Source: Dactylellina haptotyla (lineage: Eukaryota > Ascomycota > Orbiliomycetes > Orbiliales > Orbiliaceae). Taken from it: 64,000 nucleotides of DNA. Within the stretch, counting starts at the first letter, position 1. Each line of letters starts with the position of its first letter. Below, one piece after another: positions 46,901 to 60,274 of the stretch. The stretch is taken from positions 2,480,001 to 2,544,000 of the forward strand of contig CM062379.1 in the NCBI GenBank assembly GCA_031310005.1, in the 5' to 3' direction. The translations under genes were made by a program, and so were the position numbers. Below the pieces are notes generated by a model. That model saw only the letters and a list, made by a program, of their open reading frames with translations. It ran no database searches and was not told where the DNA came from.

Positions 46901-48678
46901 TATACGTGGACCTGCCGCCGTCCAACGTTTCTTTGATGACCAGTCCACTGAGAACTTTGCACATGGCTCCATGGATAACAACGGTACAGGGGGTGAACAT
47001 GGTGGTCCGTTGATCAATGCGCCTTTCCTAGGCAATATGAAGCAATGGGAATACACAGTAGAATCGATTTTGAAAGAATTCTACTCGTCAATACGTGCAG
47101 TTGCGCTTCCGCTTCATGGAGTTACAACGGCTGATCGATCACCGGATAGTGCGTTCGCCCCAAGCATGCTGGGCAAGGAACTTCGCCGAACCAATAGTAC
47201 GGTCAGCAAGGCTCCGTCCGAGAGCTCAATGTCGTTGCGAATGGATCGTTACGGCGGAAGCTTCGGATCAAGTATTGGAAACAGTAGTACGACCAGGCTT
47301 GGATCGAAGTGGAAGAGTAATCGATCGCGGCCTCGTCTATACCCGGGATCATTCGCTGGTTCTTCACGTACAAGTTTTGACGATAGGCTTTGGAGTCCTT
47401 CGGCGTCCAGTACGTGGAGCAAGTACTCTCTAGAAAAGACAGCAACTACGATGATGTCGACTGACTCGCTTGGATCAGGATTCGGACAGGGTGATTACAT
47501 GCAAAGTATCGGCTTCGCCAATGCTTTGTCCACTGCGATCATCCGCGAGGAAACCGGAACCAACGGATTCGGATCCGACGATGGTGAACAAAGCATTCAA
47601 CCAACTGTCCTCGATGACGATATTGACGAGCTTGCTCTCTACGGTGCTCCATGGGCCAAAGAAGGCATGATCAAGCATAAACACCACCTTGAGTCTACAG
47701 ACAAACGCGCTAAGAACCGTGGATGGGTCGAGTGTTTTGCTGTCGTCGAGAAAGGGTGGATGCGATTGTTCTTGTTCTCAAGCGATAAGAAGAAGATTAC
47801 CCAGGGAATTGTCGGTGGTGGTAACTGGATGGAAAATGCGGAGTCTATCGGCTCGTTTATGCTGAGACAGACGCTCGCGTCCGCCCTTCCACCTCCTGGA
47901 TATTCCCGGTCTCGACCTCATGTGTTTGCTCTATCGCTCCCGAATGGCGCTGTCCATCTCTTCCAGTGTGGTACTTCGGAGATCGTGAAGGAATGGGTCG
48001 GCACCGCAAACTACTGGTCTGCCAGATTATCCAAAGAGCCTTTGGTTGGTGGTGTTAGTAACATCGAGTATGGATGGAACAACTGCATCGACTTAGAGGC
48101 ATTTGCACAAACACAATCGCCTCCTACCACCAGCCACCAACCGCGGCCAAGCTTCCAGGGCAGCATGCGAAGCTCGATTGACCACCATGGTGGTGTTCGG
48201 GCAAGGTTGCCCGGTGATAAGGCCGTCATCGCGGACTGGAGTCCTCCGGCTCAAAGCATGTTTGCCAGCCCACTCACGGAGGCTGATCAGCATAGAGCTC
48301 TCGAATCATACGTTTCGAATATCGAAGGAGAATTGCAGAAGCATAATGAACTACGAGGCGCGATGCTCTTGGCTGTAAGTTCCTAATTTTGATCCACTCG
48401 AAACTGATACCTAAGCTAACAATTCAAACTTACAGTTCACACCGAGACATCCGAACCACAACAAAGCAATGAACAATTGGGAGCGCAAATCGAGTTATCT
48501 GCTGAAAGAGATTGTCAAGTTTAGGACATACATTGATGCCCTGGCATCGGCAGCTGCCTCCAAGGACCGAATCTTTAAAGAGAAGGAACAGCGTGCTATC
48601 GAGCTCACTGTGGAGAAGCTCCCGATCACGGAAAGCTCCACAGAAACAATTCTGCCCCCAGACACACTGGTGTCCTAA
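43981..48678 (+). CDS. Sec7-PH domain ARF guanine-nucleotide exchange factor
   Basis: Three exons: 43981-46385, 46451-48374 and 48436-48678; about 1523 aa. It has a very long low-complexity N-terminus (His/Ser/Ala-rich, then Pro/Ser/Arg-rich to about residue 790), a Sec7 domain at about 775-910, a PH domain at about 1200-1320 (KEGMIKHKHHLES, GWVECFAVVEKGWMRLFLF), and a C-terminal coiled helix with an HNKAMNNWERKSSYLLKEIV motif. In the Sec7 domain the catalytic Glu finger appears as LKAETQQVDRI (Glu840), and YTMLYSILLVNTDLH follows. The layout matches the yeast Syt1 (YPR095C) type of exchange factor. It should activate ARF-family GTPases on Golgi or endosomal membranes, with the PH domain binding phosphoinositide. 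An in-frame ATG at 43981 gives the start; the true start could lie further in. Confidence 0.9.
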
Positions 48679-50417
48679 ACGTCTTGGAACATCAGGCGTA
48701 GCACCGACTATCTTTCCCAATTATTAGATACTCTGTTGTTGCACCCCAGGTCTTTGATATCATTTGCGTGTTTTATTTGGCGTTGGAGCTCCAGGTGTTT
48801 CCTTTACCTTTCAAAATCTGCATTATTATTACTGTTATTATTACCAGTATTCTGGTCTTTACGTTTGTTGATTTCGGTTGCTTTTCTTCTTTCTGTGTCC
48901 TTTTTCTTGTGGGCCCGGCTTTCTACTTTCTCATTTCACATTTACAAAAGTTCTAACTGGATATACTTTGTAATCTTGCAAAAGAGCGTCTGACGCAGCG
49001 AGCATTTTTATGTGTCCTTATACGGTGGTACTTTCCTTCCTTGATGCTGTTTGGACTTGGGATGATGACGATGACCATCATATGTTTCTTGCTCACTTTG
49101 CACACCTTCTTCTTGATACCAGCCTTCCCGCACTTCTTGCTTTTGACTTTTTTCTTCCTTTCCGTTTTCTATTCTTTGGGCAAATACCCCACCGCCAGCA
49201 TAGCGGGATGGGACGATGCCTTGATGTTTAAGTATACCTTTGGACGCAGTTGTGTTAAGTTTTCAGCGTTATTGCTATATATATACCTTTATGCCATGGT
49301 GCTACGGGAACGAACGGACGTTTAGCATTGTGGATATTCGACACGATCAATCAGAACTACTTATCTATATCAACCTCTCCCGTCCCCAACAGCCAAGTGG
49401 TGAATATTCAAACGTGACGATGTGTTGCTAAGAAGCCGCCAGCCAACCAGAGGAGGAGCTACGAATTAAGCAACCGGCGCCCTGTCCAAACTCGCTAGCG
49501 AGGCTCAAGCCGTTTAGCTTGTCGAACGACCAAGCTCGAGCGGGTGAATGTGGAGCAAGAAAGCAGGAGGACGGAGCTTGGAGATTCGGCGACATGACCT
49601 CTCCTCCTCCTCCTCCATCCACAACGTCCGTCCCGTACGTACGCACGTATCACTTGATGCGCTCAGACACAGCCGCCGGCGCAAAGAAACCACAGTGTTC
49701 GAACACCTCCTTTCGAACCTCTTCTGGACCCCTCGCTCGCTAGCAGGCCTGGTGATCAAGCTTGACCCGCTGTAAATTCAAACTGGCCCTGTGGGTGTTT
49801 GCCCCGAGACACCTGGAAGCAACCCTGTCTGTCCTCTGCGCCCGCTCACAGTTTGACCGGACAGACACCAAGCTTCACCGACAACGCTAACCGACTTGCC
49901 AGCACCTTCGTTCTAGCTCCATCTTCCCCTCCACAAGACCAGGCCCTGCCAGTGATCCACCGGAGATTGCAATTCAGGGTCCTGCGGCCGAATTCGAACC
50001 TGCAAGTACCCCCCAGCCCCTCCCCTCTCTGCTTCTGTTCTGCAGGTAACCCTTTTTAATTGGGGTCATGGGAATGTGACTAACCGTGGCCAACTTCCCC
50101 ATACTTCAGACACAACGACACCCCAAAGTTTGTGAGCATAAAATAAAAAAAAAAGGCCCTACTCTATTGGCGAATGGGACTGTTATAAAGCGCAAAAGCC
50201 GAAACCGCATTTCGCCAAAACCCTCAAGCTACCGGGTCCAGCTCGTATTTAATCGAATCATAGCTTCAGATCTCTCCCGAACAAGAGAAACACGCCCACG
50301 ATCGTTTTACTCACCGCATTTTGGAAAAACGATTGCTCAACCTGCCTGACATTTCTCTGAGTTACAACTGCGGGGGCTATTTTTAAAACCCACCCCCGCT
50401 CCCTCCGCTTCTCATAC
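48679..50417. other. Gene-free 1.7 kb between Sec7 and unknown gene
   Basis: Holds the T-rich 3' flank of the Sec7 gene and the CT-rich leader of the next gene. The frames at 49400-49780 overlap on both strands and show no domain. Nothing is supported. Confidence 0.5.
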
Positions 50418-51681
50418 ATGGCATTCGAAGTCGACAATCAGCCATCTCATCTCAAAGCTTTAAACGACACAGTCTCAACTACAGCTTACGTTCCGATTAC
50501 GTCGCCGTCCGCCAAACGAAAAAGGGACGTCCTGCTGTACATCACACCGGTCTCTGCGAACACATCGTTCAACAGTTCGACCGGCGGGTCATTTGGCGCG
50601 GACGGGGCGTGCGACGGGTGCGAAGGGGGGAGCGGTACAGCTGGCGGCGCGAGTCAGGGTGACGGGGCGGGTGGCAAAAGTGGTTGCGATTGCGAGGTTC
50701 GAGGGGGTATGAAGGATGGCAGCGGCGTCGGAACGGAAACCCAAACTCTTGCGGAAGCTGAAGTCGACGTGCCGTCGCCGCGGACAAAGGTCGCCAATAA
50801 GTTGGAGAGCTTGAGCTTGCTCAACGCGACGGGCAAAGATGGCAAGGAGAAGGAACCCTCGAAGGCTGCGAAGGTCATAAAATCATGGCGGAAGATTAGC
50901 GGTGCCGGGAAATTCACGGTGATTAGTGATCAGAGGAGTCCGGGGAGCCAGAGTATTGAGAACACAGAAGCCACGCTACCGGGAGGTGTTGATGAAGACG
51001 ATCATGATATTAATAGAACACCGAGGAAGAAAAGAGCGACGATTCAGGAGCCGGAGGAAGATGCGAAATCAAAAGATACCGCGGACACTCCTAAGAAGCG
51101 GAAAGGAAAGCTAAAAGCCGCATTCAAAGAACCTGAAGAAATAGACATGACGGCTTCCGAGGTTGCAACAAACCCTGAAGAGAGCCCTTCTATTGATGAT
51201 ACTGGTAACGAGCCCATTACCTTTGTCGGATCCTCAAAACAAACACCCCCTTCAAGGAGACGACTACGAAGTCCACCCCCCGCTATTGAGGAGGAGGAAG
51301 ATAAACCCCAGCGTCCAACTGAGGAGGAGGAGGAGGATACAGATTCGGATCCGGATCAAACGGGAATAGGATATCGGCCGACTGCACAGCAGCGGGAGTT
51401 AAGAAACCAAAAGCGAATGCAACAGGTAATCATACCATTATCTAGTGATTAATCAAACGCTAACATATTTCTTTTAGATCAAGGAGTATAAAGCTAGAGA
51501 ATCGAGAGAGGCTCGGGCTAAAAGAACGACCGAAAGAAGAAGAAGAAATGTTACTGAAAGAGGCGAATCAGCTACATCTTCTACTTCGAGTCTCTTGCCT
51601 GGAGGACCGGTAGGAGAAGGTGATGAGATGGTTGATGTGCAAAAGTCCGAAACCGTTAAACGGGTTCATTTTGCAGTCTAA
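50418..51681 (+). CDS. Unknown nuclear-type protein with C-terminal RVHF motif
   Basis: Two exons, 50418-51425 and 51478-51681, phase 0; 403 aa. I do not recognise a named family. The N-terminus has AKRKRDVLLYITPVSA; a Gly-rich region follows (about 50-105). A conserved-looking block KVIKSWRKISGAGKFTVISD lies at about 153-172. The rest is alternating acidic and basic with PRKKRA and PKKRKGK nuclear-signal-like clusters. The second exon is a basic helix (EYKARESREARAKRTTERRR). The last seven residues are KRVHFAV, a fit to the RVxF docking motif for protein phosphatase 1. A nuclear regulatory or chromatin-associated role is plausible but inferred only. Confidence 0.7.
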
Positions 51682-52145
51682 TGATAGTCGTATGATTCTT
51701 TTTATGTCCAGGAATATTCTTTTCTTCAAAATATCCTATCGAATTCCCCCAAGTTATTGTTATTGTTCAAACTTTCTCGCTCTGAATTAATAGACTGTTT
51801 GTTGCTGAGTTGATTGGATTGAAATAATGCTTTCGGATGCCCATGTGGTGGCCCTCGATTATTTTTGAGGATCCAATAATATTTTATGTCCCTCCTTCCA
51901 TTTCTTGGAGATGGAATTCTTTATTTCTTACCTTTCTTCTGGAGTATTGGCGTTTCCCTAGCGCATATTGCACAAAAATCATGTAGGCTTCTGTACTTTA
52001 TTGTCCCTCCGCTTGATCATACTCAATAATTAGTATACACATCTGAGTCCGTTATATATATGTACATTAAAAAATAGCGATAAAACTATACTTGGAAGCC
52101 ATCTTCGGCTAGAATTTCGGTAGCCTTTGTTGAATTTGAAGATAA
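51682..52145. other. Convergent 3' region, unknown gene versus COX20
   Basis: 464 bases of AT-rich 3' flank with a TATATATATG run near 52055. No gene is supported. Confidence 0.5.
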
Positions 52146-52746
52146 TCACCAAGGCTTCCACCAACCCCTTGCTGCTTCTATCCTCCGCTTCTCCTCCTCG
52201 ACTCGTAACTGTTCCTTCCGCTCTTCCATTCTCTTTTCCTTCTCTAATCGTTTATACTCCATTATCTGCATCGCTCGAATCATACCATCCTGCTCCCGTC
52301 CCCTCCGCCACCGACACGTTTCCCAGACCACAGTCGCTGCGAAAAAGCAGGTACCAACCGCCCAGGAGCAAGCGTTCCATACAGGTGCTATACATAAAAA
52401 TCGCAATGCATGCTTAAATTAGCGAATCAAGGTCTTGCTTCCATAGAACCTGAGAGACAAGGAAGATTTCCCGTAAATTACCCCGTAATACCAGCTTGAC
52501 ACCACCGAATGCGAATCCTGTCGCAATTCCAGTCATATAAGTTTGGCGCGCGCAAGGCATCTCGTGAAGATGTGCGAAGCTTTTGCCATCGATGGTCTTC
52601 GAGGCATCTTTGAGAGTAGACCACGAGAGGTCGGCTCTCGGCGGGACTTGTCCAACGGTCGAAGGATCAGGCAATGGCGGTAAAGCCGAGCCGGGCGCGG
52701 TCCCCTGGGACGGGGTTTGTGGCGAAGATGCGTCGTCGTTGGCCAT
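52146..52746 (-). CDS. COX20: Cytochrome c oxidase assembly protein COX20
   Basis: Two minus-strand exons: 52746-52482 and 52387-52146, joined through a split Ala codon; 168 aa. Family blocks are FAHLHEMPCARQTYMTGIATGFAFGG for the first membrane helix and VWNACSWAVGTCFFAATVVWE for the second, then CRWRRGREQDGMIRAMQIM. COX20 chaperones Cox2 in the mitochondrial inner membrane during complex IV assembly. The C-terminus is a charged helix (EKEKRMEERKEQLRVEEEKR) and is longer than in yeast. The ATG at 52746 (MANDDASSPQ) is preferred; an in-frame ATG 31 codons upstream exists. It is transcribed in the same direction as POL2 and lies 374 bases beyond the POL2 stop codon. Confidence 0.9.
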
Positions 52747-53120
52747 ATTCTGAGTGACTGTCTTACATCTCGAAAATGGCTGGTGGGAGGACTCGGTTGG
52801 GTGGTTTAAAGATTGATATTCATTGAAGCTACAACGCAAAATTTACAACACCATCGATGTCGTTCCTGCAGACGAACGAAGCTAATTATAAGGACAGAGA
52901 CGGGCTAGCTGGGTTAGAAACAAAGATTTTGCTACATATAGGTAGTTAGAAATACGATTGTAGTTTCATTTATGGTATATTACATATCTCATCTAAAGAA
53001 ATACGCTCTATATGCTCCAAAATATATTTCAACGCCATAAAAACAGAATCGATGGATCAAGAATGTAGAGTAATAATACACCGGAGAGCCTACCGAGCAT
53101 ATCCGAAGAGTAATATTGGA
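52747..53120. other. COX20 promoter and POL2 3' flank
   Basis: 374 bases between two minus-strand genes. It holds the POL2 terminator region and the COX20 promoter. Nothing further is visible. Confidence 0.5.
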
Positions 53121-56100
53121 TTAAATCCCCTCAAGGAAAATCATCACGTTTTCTTCCAGCATCTGCAGCGAGTAGTACTCGGCAACGCTCCTATATACCT
53201 TCAACCTCGCTAGAGTATCCTCCTTCGAAACCGTGAGTTTCCAAACTCCACTGCAAGAACAGTGTTCTTGGAAATCGCTAGTCTTGACTTTCCTACACTT
53301 CCCACAGACCAAATCCTGCGTACTGTACCGAATTAACATCTCCTCCACCTCGGCTACCATTCGTTCCTGCAGTGCGAGTCTGTCGTACTCGTGGTGGCAG
53401 TTGAAACACTTCCATGCCCGCTCCTTACTAGGCTTGCCATCCGCATCAAGTTCAGGCAACAGATCTTCGTCCCTGCAAAAGTCGAGGTCGCGGGACATTG
53501 TACAATTCTGACAAATAATTTGCTCGAACCGCAGACTATCCGTGGAATTCTCAAACGCTCCTTCCTTGCTGAACTCTTTGATGTCAAACATGTGAAGTAA
53601 GTCCTTTCGCAGCTGTCGGGTTGACAGCATGAGGTCCCTTGGTAATGCAAAGACGGCAGATAGCGCTTTTACGAGTTCAAGTGCCGCGTTCGAACTCGCT
53701 AGTTTAGTACCTGGAAGGTGAGGGAACTCGAATTCTCCTGCGTGATCTGGATGAAGTATAAGATCGTGTTGTCGCCGTATTATCTGCCCGACATGTTTCT
53801 TCAATGGTTTCACAAATTCCTTCGGCAGGTTGACAATATCGCTGACACCGTCTTTGTCCTCCCCGTTAACATTCCCCGGGATCTGGGTCAATCTAGGCGT
53901 GGAATCCGCTCCTGCCGAGTTCTCGGGATGTTTGAATCCATGCAAGACATTGATAAACTCAACTACCCAGGTGCTGAAAGCCTGCTGCATCAGCTGAGGT
54001 AGCGTCTTGCTGAATTGCCAGTGCATGATTAATTTCAAATCTTGCTTTTCCGCTTCTACAACCTCAGAGCAAGCGAGACCACCATAGTTGAACGGATCGT
54101 ACCAGATGAGGTAGTCCCAGTACTCTCGAATCTCAAGGTCCAAAAAATTGAACAGAGGTTTCGCCTTGATCGCCTTGAGGATATACTGGCTGTAAGCATA
54201 AGCCGTTCCGACTTCAGCTTTACTAGTCTGCAGTATCAATCGATTCGCGTTAGCGTAAACGATACTGGATCCGACCCGCTTGAAATCTGCGAGCAACTGC
54301 AAGAACGCCTTTTTGGACATCGTTTGAACGTAGAAATGGAGGGCGTGGTCATATAAAAATGATTCAGGACTTTCAACCCAACGGACGAGATGCTGCACCA
54401 TGAGATCGGCCATACTATTCCCTTTGGTTGCTTCACTCCACCACGCCTTGACAAGGTCCCTCAGAACGCTGATGCTCGCTGTTGCAAAGGTGTTTTCAGA
54501 ATATAAACCTTGATGGTCATCACCACCTCCTTTGCCGGCTGGGTCGAAGCCCATGGAATCGGCACCCTCGAGCTCATTGATGAGTGAGGATGTAAGTAGG
54601 GTATTAATAGCGAGATTCCGCACATCCAGTTCGACACAGACGGAAGAGTAGGCTCCCCGGTTGTTGATATCTGGCATCGGTACACGTTCTAGCAATCTTA
54701 CAACGCCGTCCTTCTGATAACCGGCATGATCGGGAATCGGAGTTGGGGACCACCATAACACAACACCACTCTGCTGGAGGCGTTTTGCATAAGCAATATC
54801 GATCAAGAAACGAGGATCGTGACTAGCCAAATTGCAAAGTGGGACGTTTCCGTATCTCGACAGTTCGATGAGATGTGCCAGCCATGAGGTCAGAGACATA
54901 TATCGCATAACAATACGTTTCGCAACAAAGGTTTGCCAACCAAGAGGCGGCAGGTTGCTGTCCGACTGATCGATCTGGAGGGTCAAAGTAGGGAAATCAT
55001 TCAAGGCCCGGATCTCTTTGCAAAGTGTCCGCTTCTGTGGTGACTGGATGACTAGGACGAATCCTTTCTGTTCCTCGGACTTTATCTTCTTGATTGCGTC
55101 CTCAATGTTTCTGTACAAGAGACGCTTCTTGTTAATGTAGGTTGTTTTGAAGTGAACGCCATCCATGTAGTCGATAGGGCCCTGCCCATTGTGTTCCTGT
55201 CGATGCCGCAGGAGGGCTTCAGCATAAATTTTATCGATGTTCGGTAGACCTTGGGCGTCTCTCTGGGCATTTAGAACGAAAACTTGTGCTTCGGACCCAG
55301 TCGACGATATCAATGAGACGAATTGGCGATCGCCAACGACGAGGTGGAAAAGGTAAATGTAAGAAAGTGGCGATTCTGCAAGATAGGGTTGCTGTGCCTC
55401 GTGCTGCAAAATATCTTTTATCTCGAAACCTTCTTTGATACCCTTGCCGAGCACACCCCGAATACTTCCATCAAGTGTACAGATATTGCCGAGGTGCAAC
55501 ATTGCGCGAACGTTGAGAGGGACGTCTGCCTCGTATATTCCTTCGACACTTGGATGCGATGTGAAAGCAACCATTTTCTGGAATTTCTCAACATAGACTT
55601 GCTCAGGCATGGTTAGCTTGTAGAGATTTGAAGATGGGTGGCCATTAGGCAGAGTATAGCTGACAGACTCCGAGATGCAATCATCCATGTTCAAGATCGG
55701 AATATTCTTGCTTCTAAAATTGACGAAAATTGTTCTCGGCACAATAACCTTCACAAGATGCACCTTTCGATCTATCAAAACATGGGCATTGATCTCACCA
55801 GGCACATCTGTCTCCGCAAAGTGCAAAACTTGCCAGGTCTTCATGTATACCATCTGAGCTTGATGTCGGAACATGTTGTCCAGACCTTCGCCAGGGGCGG
55901 CTTGTCGGTCTCCAAACAACTGCCTTCGTCTTTCACGAGCATGGCGTTGAATCTTCCATTTCTTCTTTTGGTATTCCAAGAACCCTTTGTAGTCACGGTC
56001 GATGGCTGGCATCTTTTGTGGAAGGCTTGCGTATGGATCAACCGGAACAACAGGTTCTGGCGCTTTCCTTTTTAGACTTTGCGTCGCTGCCACTTTGTCT

Positions 56101-59100
56101 AAAATGTTATCGAGTCCCTTCCCAACGGGAGCAGTTGATCCGAAATCTTCCATATCTTGGAGATTAACCGTATTTTTTGTGACATCAGACATCGGCTCCT
56201 TCTTGAACATATCGGTCATTTTCTTTTGTTTCATCTTGTCGTCCTTCGCATTAATCCGGCGCTGAAGCCATTCGGGATGAACGATGCGTGGCACCGGATT
56301 CCTAACCTTCTGGTACGCTGCAGGGATGGTGATGAGCTTTTGGATGACCGAACCGAGACGTTCAAGATAGTAGTCCCAGTCAATTACATTTCTTGGATCC
56401 ACATTGGTGAGATCCTCACGAAGCCATTTCCTCAAAAAATGCCTCTTGACGGATTCCTCAGCTGAGAAAATAGCGACAGGAACGGCTCTGTCTGTGACCG
56501 GCGAGCCTCTTGGTTTGGCAGATATAATGTACTTGCAGTTTAGACCTTTATCTTTAACCATCTGGTCTCCCAAGAACTCCGCCAGACGCCTGGCGGTTTT
56601 AATTGAGGTTGACTTTTGCGCGCCGTACTCTTCCAGTGTTTTCGTCATATTTCTGTTTTCGCAAATAAGATCGATGAGCTCCTCGTCAGCTAGCGTAGAG
56701 CCTTGCTGGTACAGGACATCCAGCCAACGGTTCGCAACTTTAGCAACTGCTCCGTACGTCTCCGTGAGAGTAGTTCCCTCCAAGAACACTTTGAAGATCT
56801 GGGTTTGGAAAATCTTGATCAATTTCAACTCTCCACGACGCTTCACTTCAAAACCTTTCAATTCCGCAAGACTGCCATCTGGGTTGAACACAGCATATCT
56901 CTTCTTGAGACCTTTATCTTCTTCTTTAGACGTGGGAAGAATCATTGCCCTGTACGGACCGTCGACTTCGAAGAAGATCGAGTTCTCGGAATGAGTCTCA
57001 TATTTGTATTTCGCGGGGTCTTTCAACTCTTGATATTGATGATTCGTAAACTTGTCGTGGACCAGGTGGTTCAACATGACACAAGGGTAAGAGATAGGGA
57101 GCTTCTTCCCGCCTGACAAGCTGAAGGCGAAGTTTTCAGGAAATGTTGCTGGAAGGATACACCAAATGCCGTCAGTATCCAGCTCCAACGGGCGACCAAC
57201 TCGTTCAACGAGTTGACGAGCCAATTGAATAATCCGGGAACCAGTCAGGCATGTAACACCCGCCATCTCTAATGAATACCACCGCGAACCTTTTCTCATG
57301 ACATATCCATAGAAAGAGTTCAAAATGACTTTATGCGCTAATTGTAGCGAGTCGAAGAGAACAATCATCTTCCCACCCTCGTCGATTTCGGACTGAGAAG
57401 CACCAGCTTTCTTGAGGGCATCTGTTTTGTTCTTCCAGACCTTTTGTTCACCTTTGAAATAGTACCGACGATCTCTGAACATTCGCACAGTGTCAACATA
57501 GAACGGATTCTCACGCTGGCAAATAATAGCCTCGCGCTCGATCGTCCTTGTCTCTTTGATTTTATGATAAATCTTCTTACTATATTCAGTCAAGCGTTTT
57601 TTGATCCAGGTAGCTTGTTCGGGAGGCGGTAAGCTATCCCAAGACCGCTGTGGACCATTAGGATATTTTGCCGGGAATCTTTCATTCTCCAACGCCTTTC
57701 TAATCATCAAGTACTCATCCCGTTTAGGGGGCAGAAACTCGCCTCTCCATGCCCATGGGAGCCGCCGGTCACAGGTTTTGCCTGGTCTATTGAAGTCGCA
57801 AGCTGCACAATCAGATTCCTTGATCATGGAGTCCGGTTGGAGACGATTTGTTGTCATGATGTTCGGGTACATAGATGCAACATCCAAATGGTATATCAAA
57901 GGCGACTCGCTTCGCTTCGGTGTAGTTTTAAGATCCATTAGCTTGGCGGCAATTTTGTCTCTGACTTCGTCGTAATTTTGGACATCCTCAAGCTTTTTGT
58001 TGCTCTCCACCACAATGGCGAACTTGAGAGCAGCATCTAGATCTCGGAGAAGCTCATCGATTGCCCCAGTATCGATAGAAAAGCTGCAAGGAATGTCGCT
58101 TCTGAAAACTCCGGCTTCCAATGCTTCAACGTGGCCACCGACGTAGGTTTCCGATTCGACCAAATGGCCATCCCAGAATACTTCATCCGGATTTCTATGT
58201 TTATTAGGAATTATAATTTCTTTTTGATATGCTTGGACCTATGTCTCACAATTCAGCATGCATCTAGCTACTATTTAGCAGGAATACTTACCATTAGCAA
58301 CATCTCACATAGCGTTCCAGTACCCTTCCGCAAAACATCGTCTGGACCAAGGGGAATAATAGTACAAAGAGAGAAAATGAAAGGATGCACGTATTTCATG
58401 TATAGATAATACGTGGCAACAGCGTCGGAGACCGAGTATTCGGCCAGCGTCTGAGGTCGTTCAGCCGCATACCTATTCAGCGCGGTTAGTGAACGCTACA
58501 GGCGTGAGGGAATGAAGTCACCTTACCTTGTCATCAACTCCGGATCCAATTCATCTGGATCGTAACCGAGCTTTGCAGTTGTGACTGCTTTGAGACCACG
58601 ACTTCCTTGTGGAAGGTAACTGTCTCTGTTCACCCAGGCAAAAGCATCCATATGGGCGCAATAATTGCTCTTATATATACCTTCGCTGTCCTTTCGGAAG
58701 CCGATCTCATGATACATGTCAATGCCTAGAGCTGAAGCTCTCGCCTCCACAAAAGGCCAATCGAAGAAGTCACCGTTGTATGTGACTATCACGGTGGGTT
58801 TCGATTCTTTGATATGATCAAAGAACCGTTCTAGAACCCCTCGTTCGTTGGGTTCGTTAAATATCATAAATTCACCCTCATATTCCGCTTTTGGCGTGTA
58901 TTCGAAATCTTCAATGTCCTCAGATACGATCTCTCGATTCGTGATCAGAAAACCCTACAAAATGTTAGAAATGTCTTCGGCAAATAGCGCTGTAGTTCGC
59001 ATACCTGTCCATCAATCATATACGATATCATCATAATCTGATCGATAAGCGCATCAGGGAATTTCAGAGGAAGCTTTGTAGTTTCGATATCGAACGCTAA

Positions 59101-60274
59101 GATGACGGGATCGGCACGGGCGAGACGGTCCTCTATTAACGACAATCCAATAACACCATGTTTTGCCTCAACCGTATACCATTTTCCAATACGGATATCT
59201 GCCATACTGTTAGATCTTTGAATCGAATAAATACTACGGGTCTCCGGTCTTACCTAAATCAATCGACACTCGAACATGGTAAGGCACATCGTATTCCCTT
59301 ATATCAATGATAAAGTCGCTCGCATCAACAACAGCAGTAGGTCGTTGGATTTCCGATGGATCATCGAATGGATCAAAGCCCGCTCGGGAACTGCAAATAC
59401 TTTTTGTCAGCAAAAGCCATCAAAGGGATCGACTAAGCAAACCCACTTTGCAACATCCGCATATGTATCTATTGCATCGACCTGTTTCTTGTTATCCTCT
59501 GCAATGGGCATGAGGACCTTTCGAACGGATAATAAATCGGGGACATTGTGAAATTCTAGTTTGATAAAAGTCCGCCTGTAGCCTAGTAAGTGATTGGGCT
59601 GAATGATAATAATTAGTCTGATGTTCTTTTAGAGTTGTAGGAAAGTGGGATACGCGGGTAGTACCATTTGCAGATCTTCTCTGGTTACTCTCGAAACGTT
59701 CTTGACGAGACCCTCAAACTTTCTTCTTATCCATTCTTCAACCTCAATTTCGAAGCCAACCTGGTCAATGACAGCTTCAATCAGCTCTATTACCTCTTTG
59801 TGCCAGCAGTGTACGGGTGTCAAACCTTGCAGGCGATAACAATGTAAGGGTCATATAGGACCGTTGCTTTGAAAGAGCCACCCTCGTCGTCAATAAAGTA
59901 AAAGTCGACTCCAGCTTTTCCTCCAATATTGTTTTCATCTTCTATAGCCGTCTGCATGTAGGCACCAACGAGTCAGCAAACCAATTCCCGTCTCAATTAT
60001 ATACATCTTGGCGTTGGCGTTTCGTATATACCGAGTGCATATTTATCAGCCAGCCGATTTTCTTCGGCCCGGACTCGTATCTCGCAAATCCCATTCTCTC
60101 ATCAATGGAGTGGGCCAACCTTGTCGCCTCCCATTTTTCTTCGGAGCTCGTTCTATCCGTAGCCAAAAGAGTGTCTCTGTCTACTGTCTTCTTGTTGTTC
60201 TTGAGGTATCGGCCACCGCTGCGAGGTCCGCCCCGAGGTCCGCCCCTATAGGGGACCTTCTGGCCCTTCGACAT
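53121..60274 (-). CDS. POL2: DNA polymerase epsilon catalytic subunit (POL2)
   Basis: Nine minus-strand exons: 60274-60032, 59951-59826, 59760-59665, 59598-59447, 59390-59254, 59198-59005, 58954-58527, 58472-58292 and 58238-53121; 2224 aa, the normal size. It is the leading-strand replicase. The exonuclease site shows FDIETTKLP (Asp288, Glu290) and [11 protein letters not shown] (near 375). The polymerase site shows [11 protein letters not shown] (Asp638, Met642) and ELDTDGIWC (near 873-875). A large inactive second polymerase half follows, ending in the CysA and CysB clusters (CQNC...CFNC; CGKC...CSCSG). All active-site residues seen are intact. The donor of intron 2 (aag|gtttga) is weak but the join is fixed by phase and by the [11 protein letters not shown] block. 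It starts 768 bases from CCT7, facing away from it. Confidence 0.97.

Noticed and set aside
49975-50010. A third B-box-like match (ggttcgaattc on the minus strand)
   Set aside because: The flanks do not form the T-stem, and it lies in a leader-like CT-rich region.
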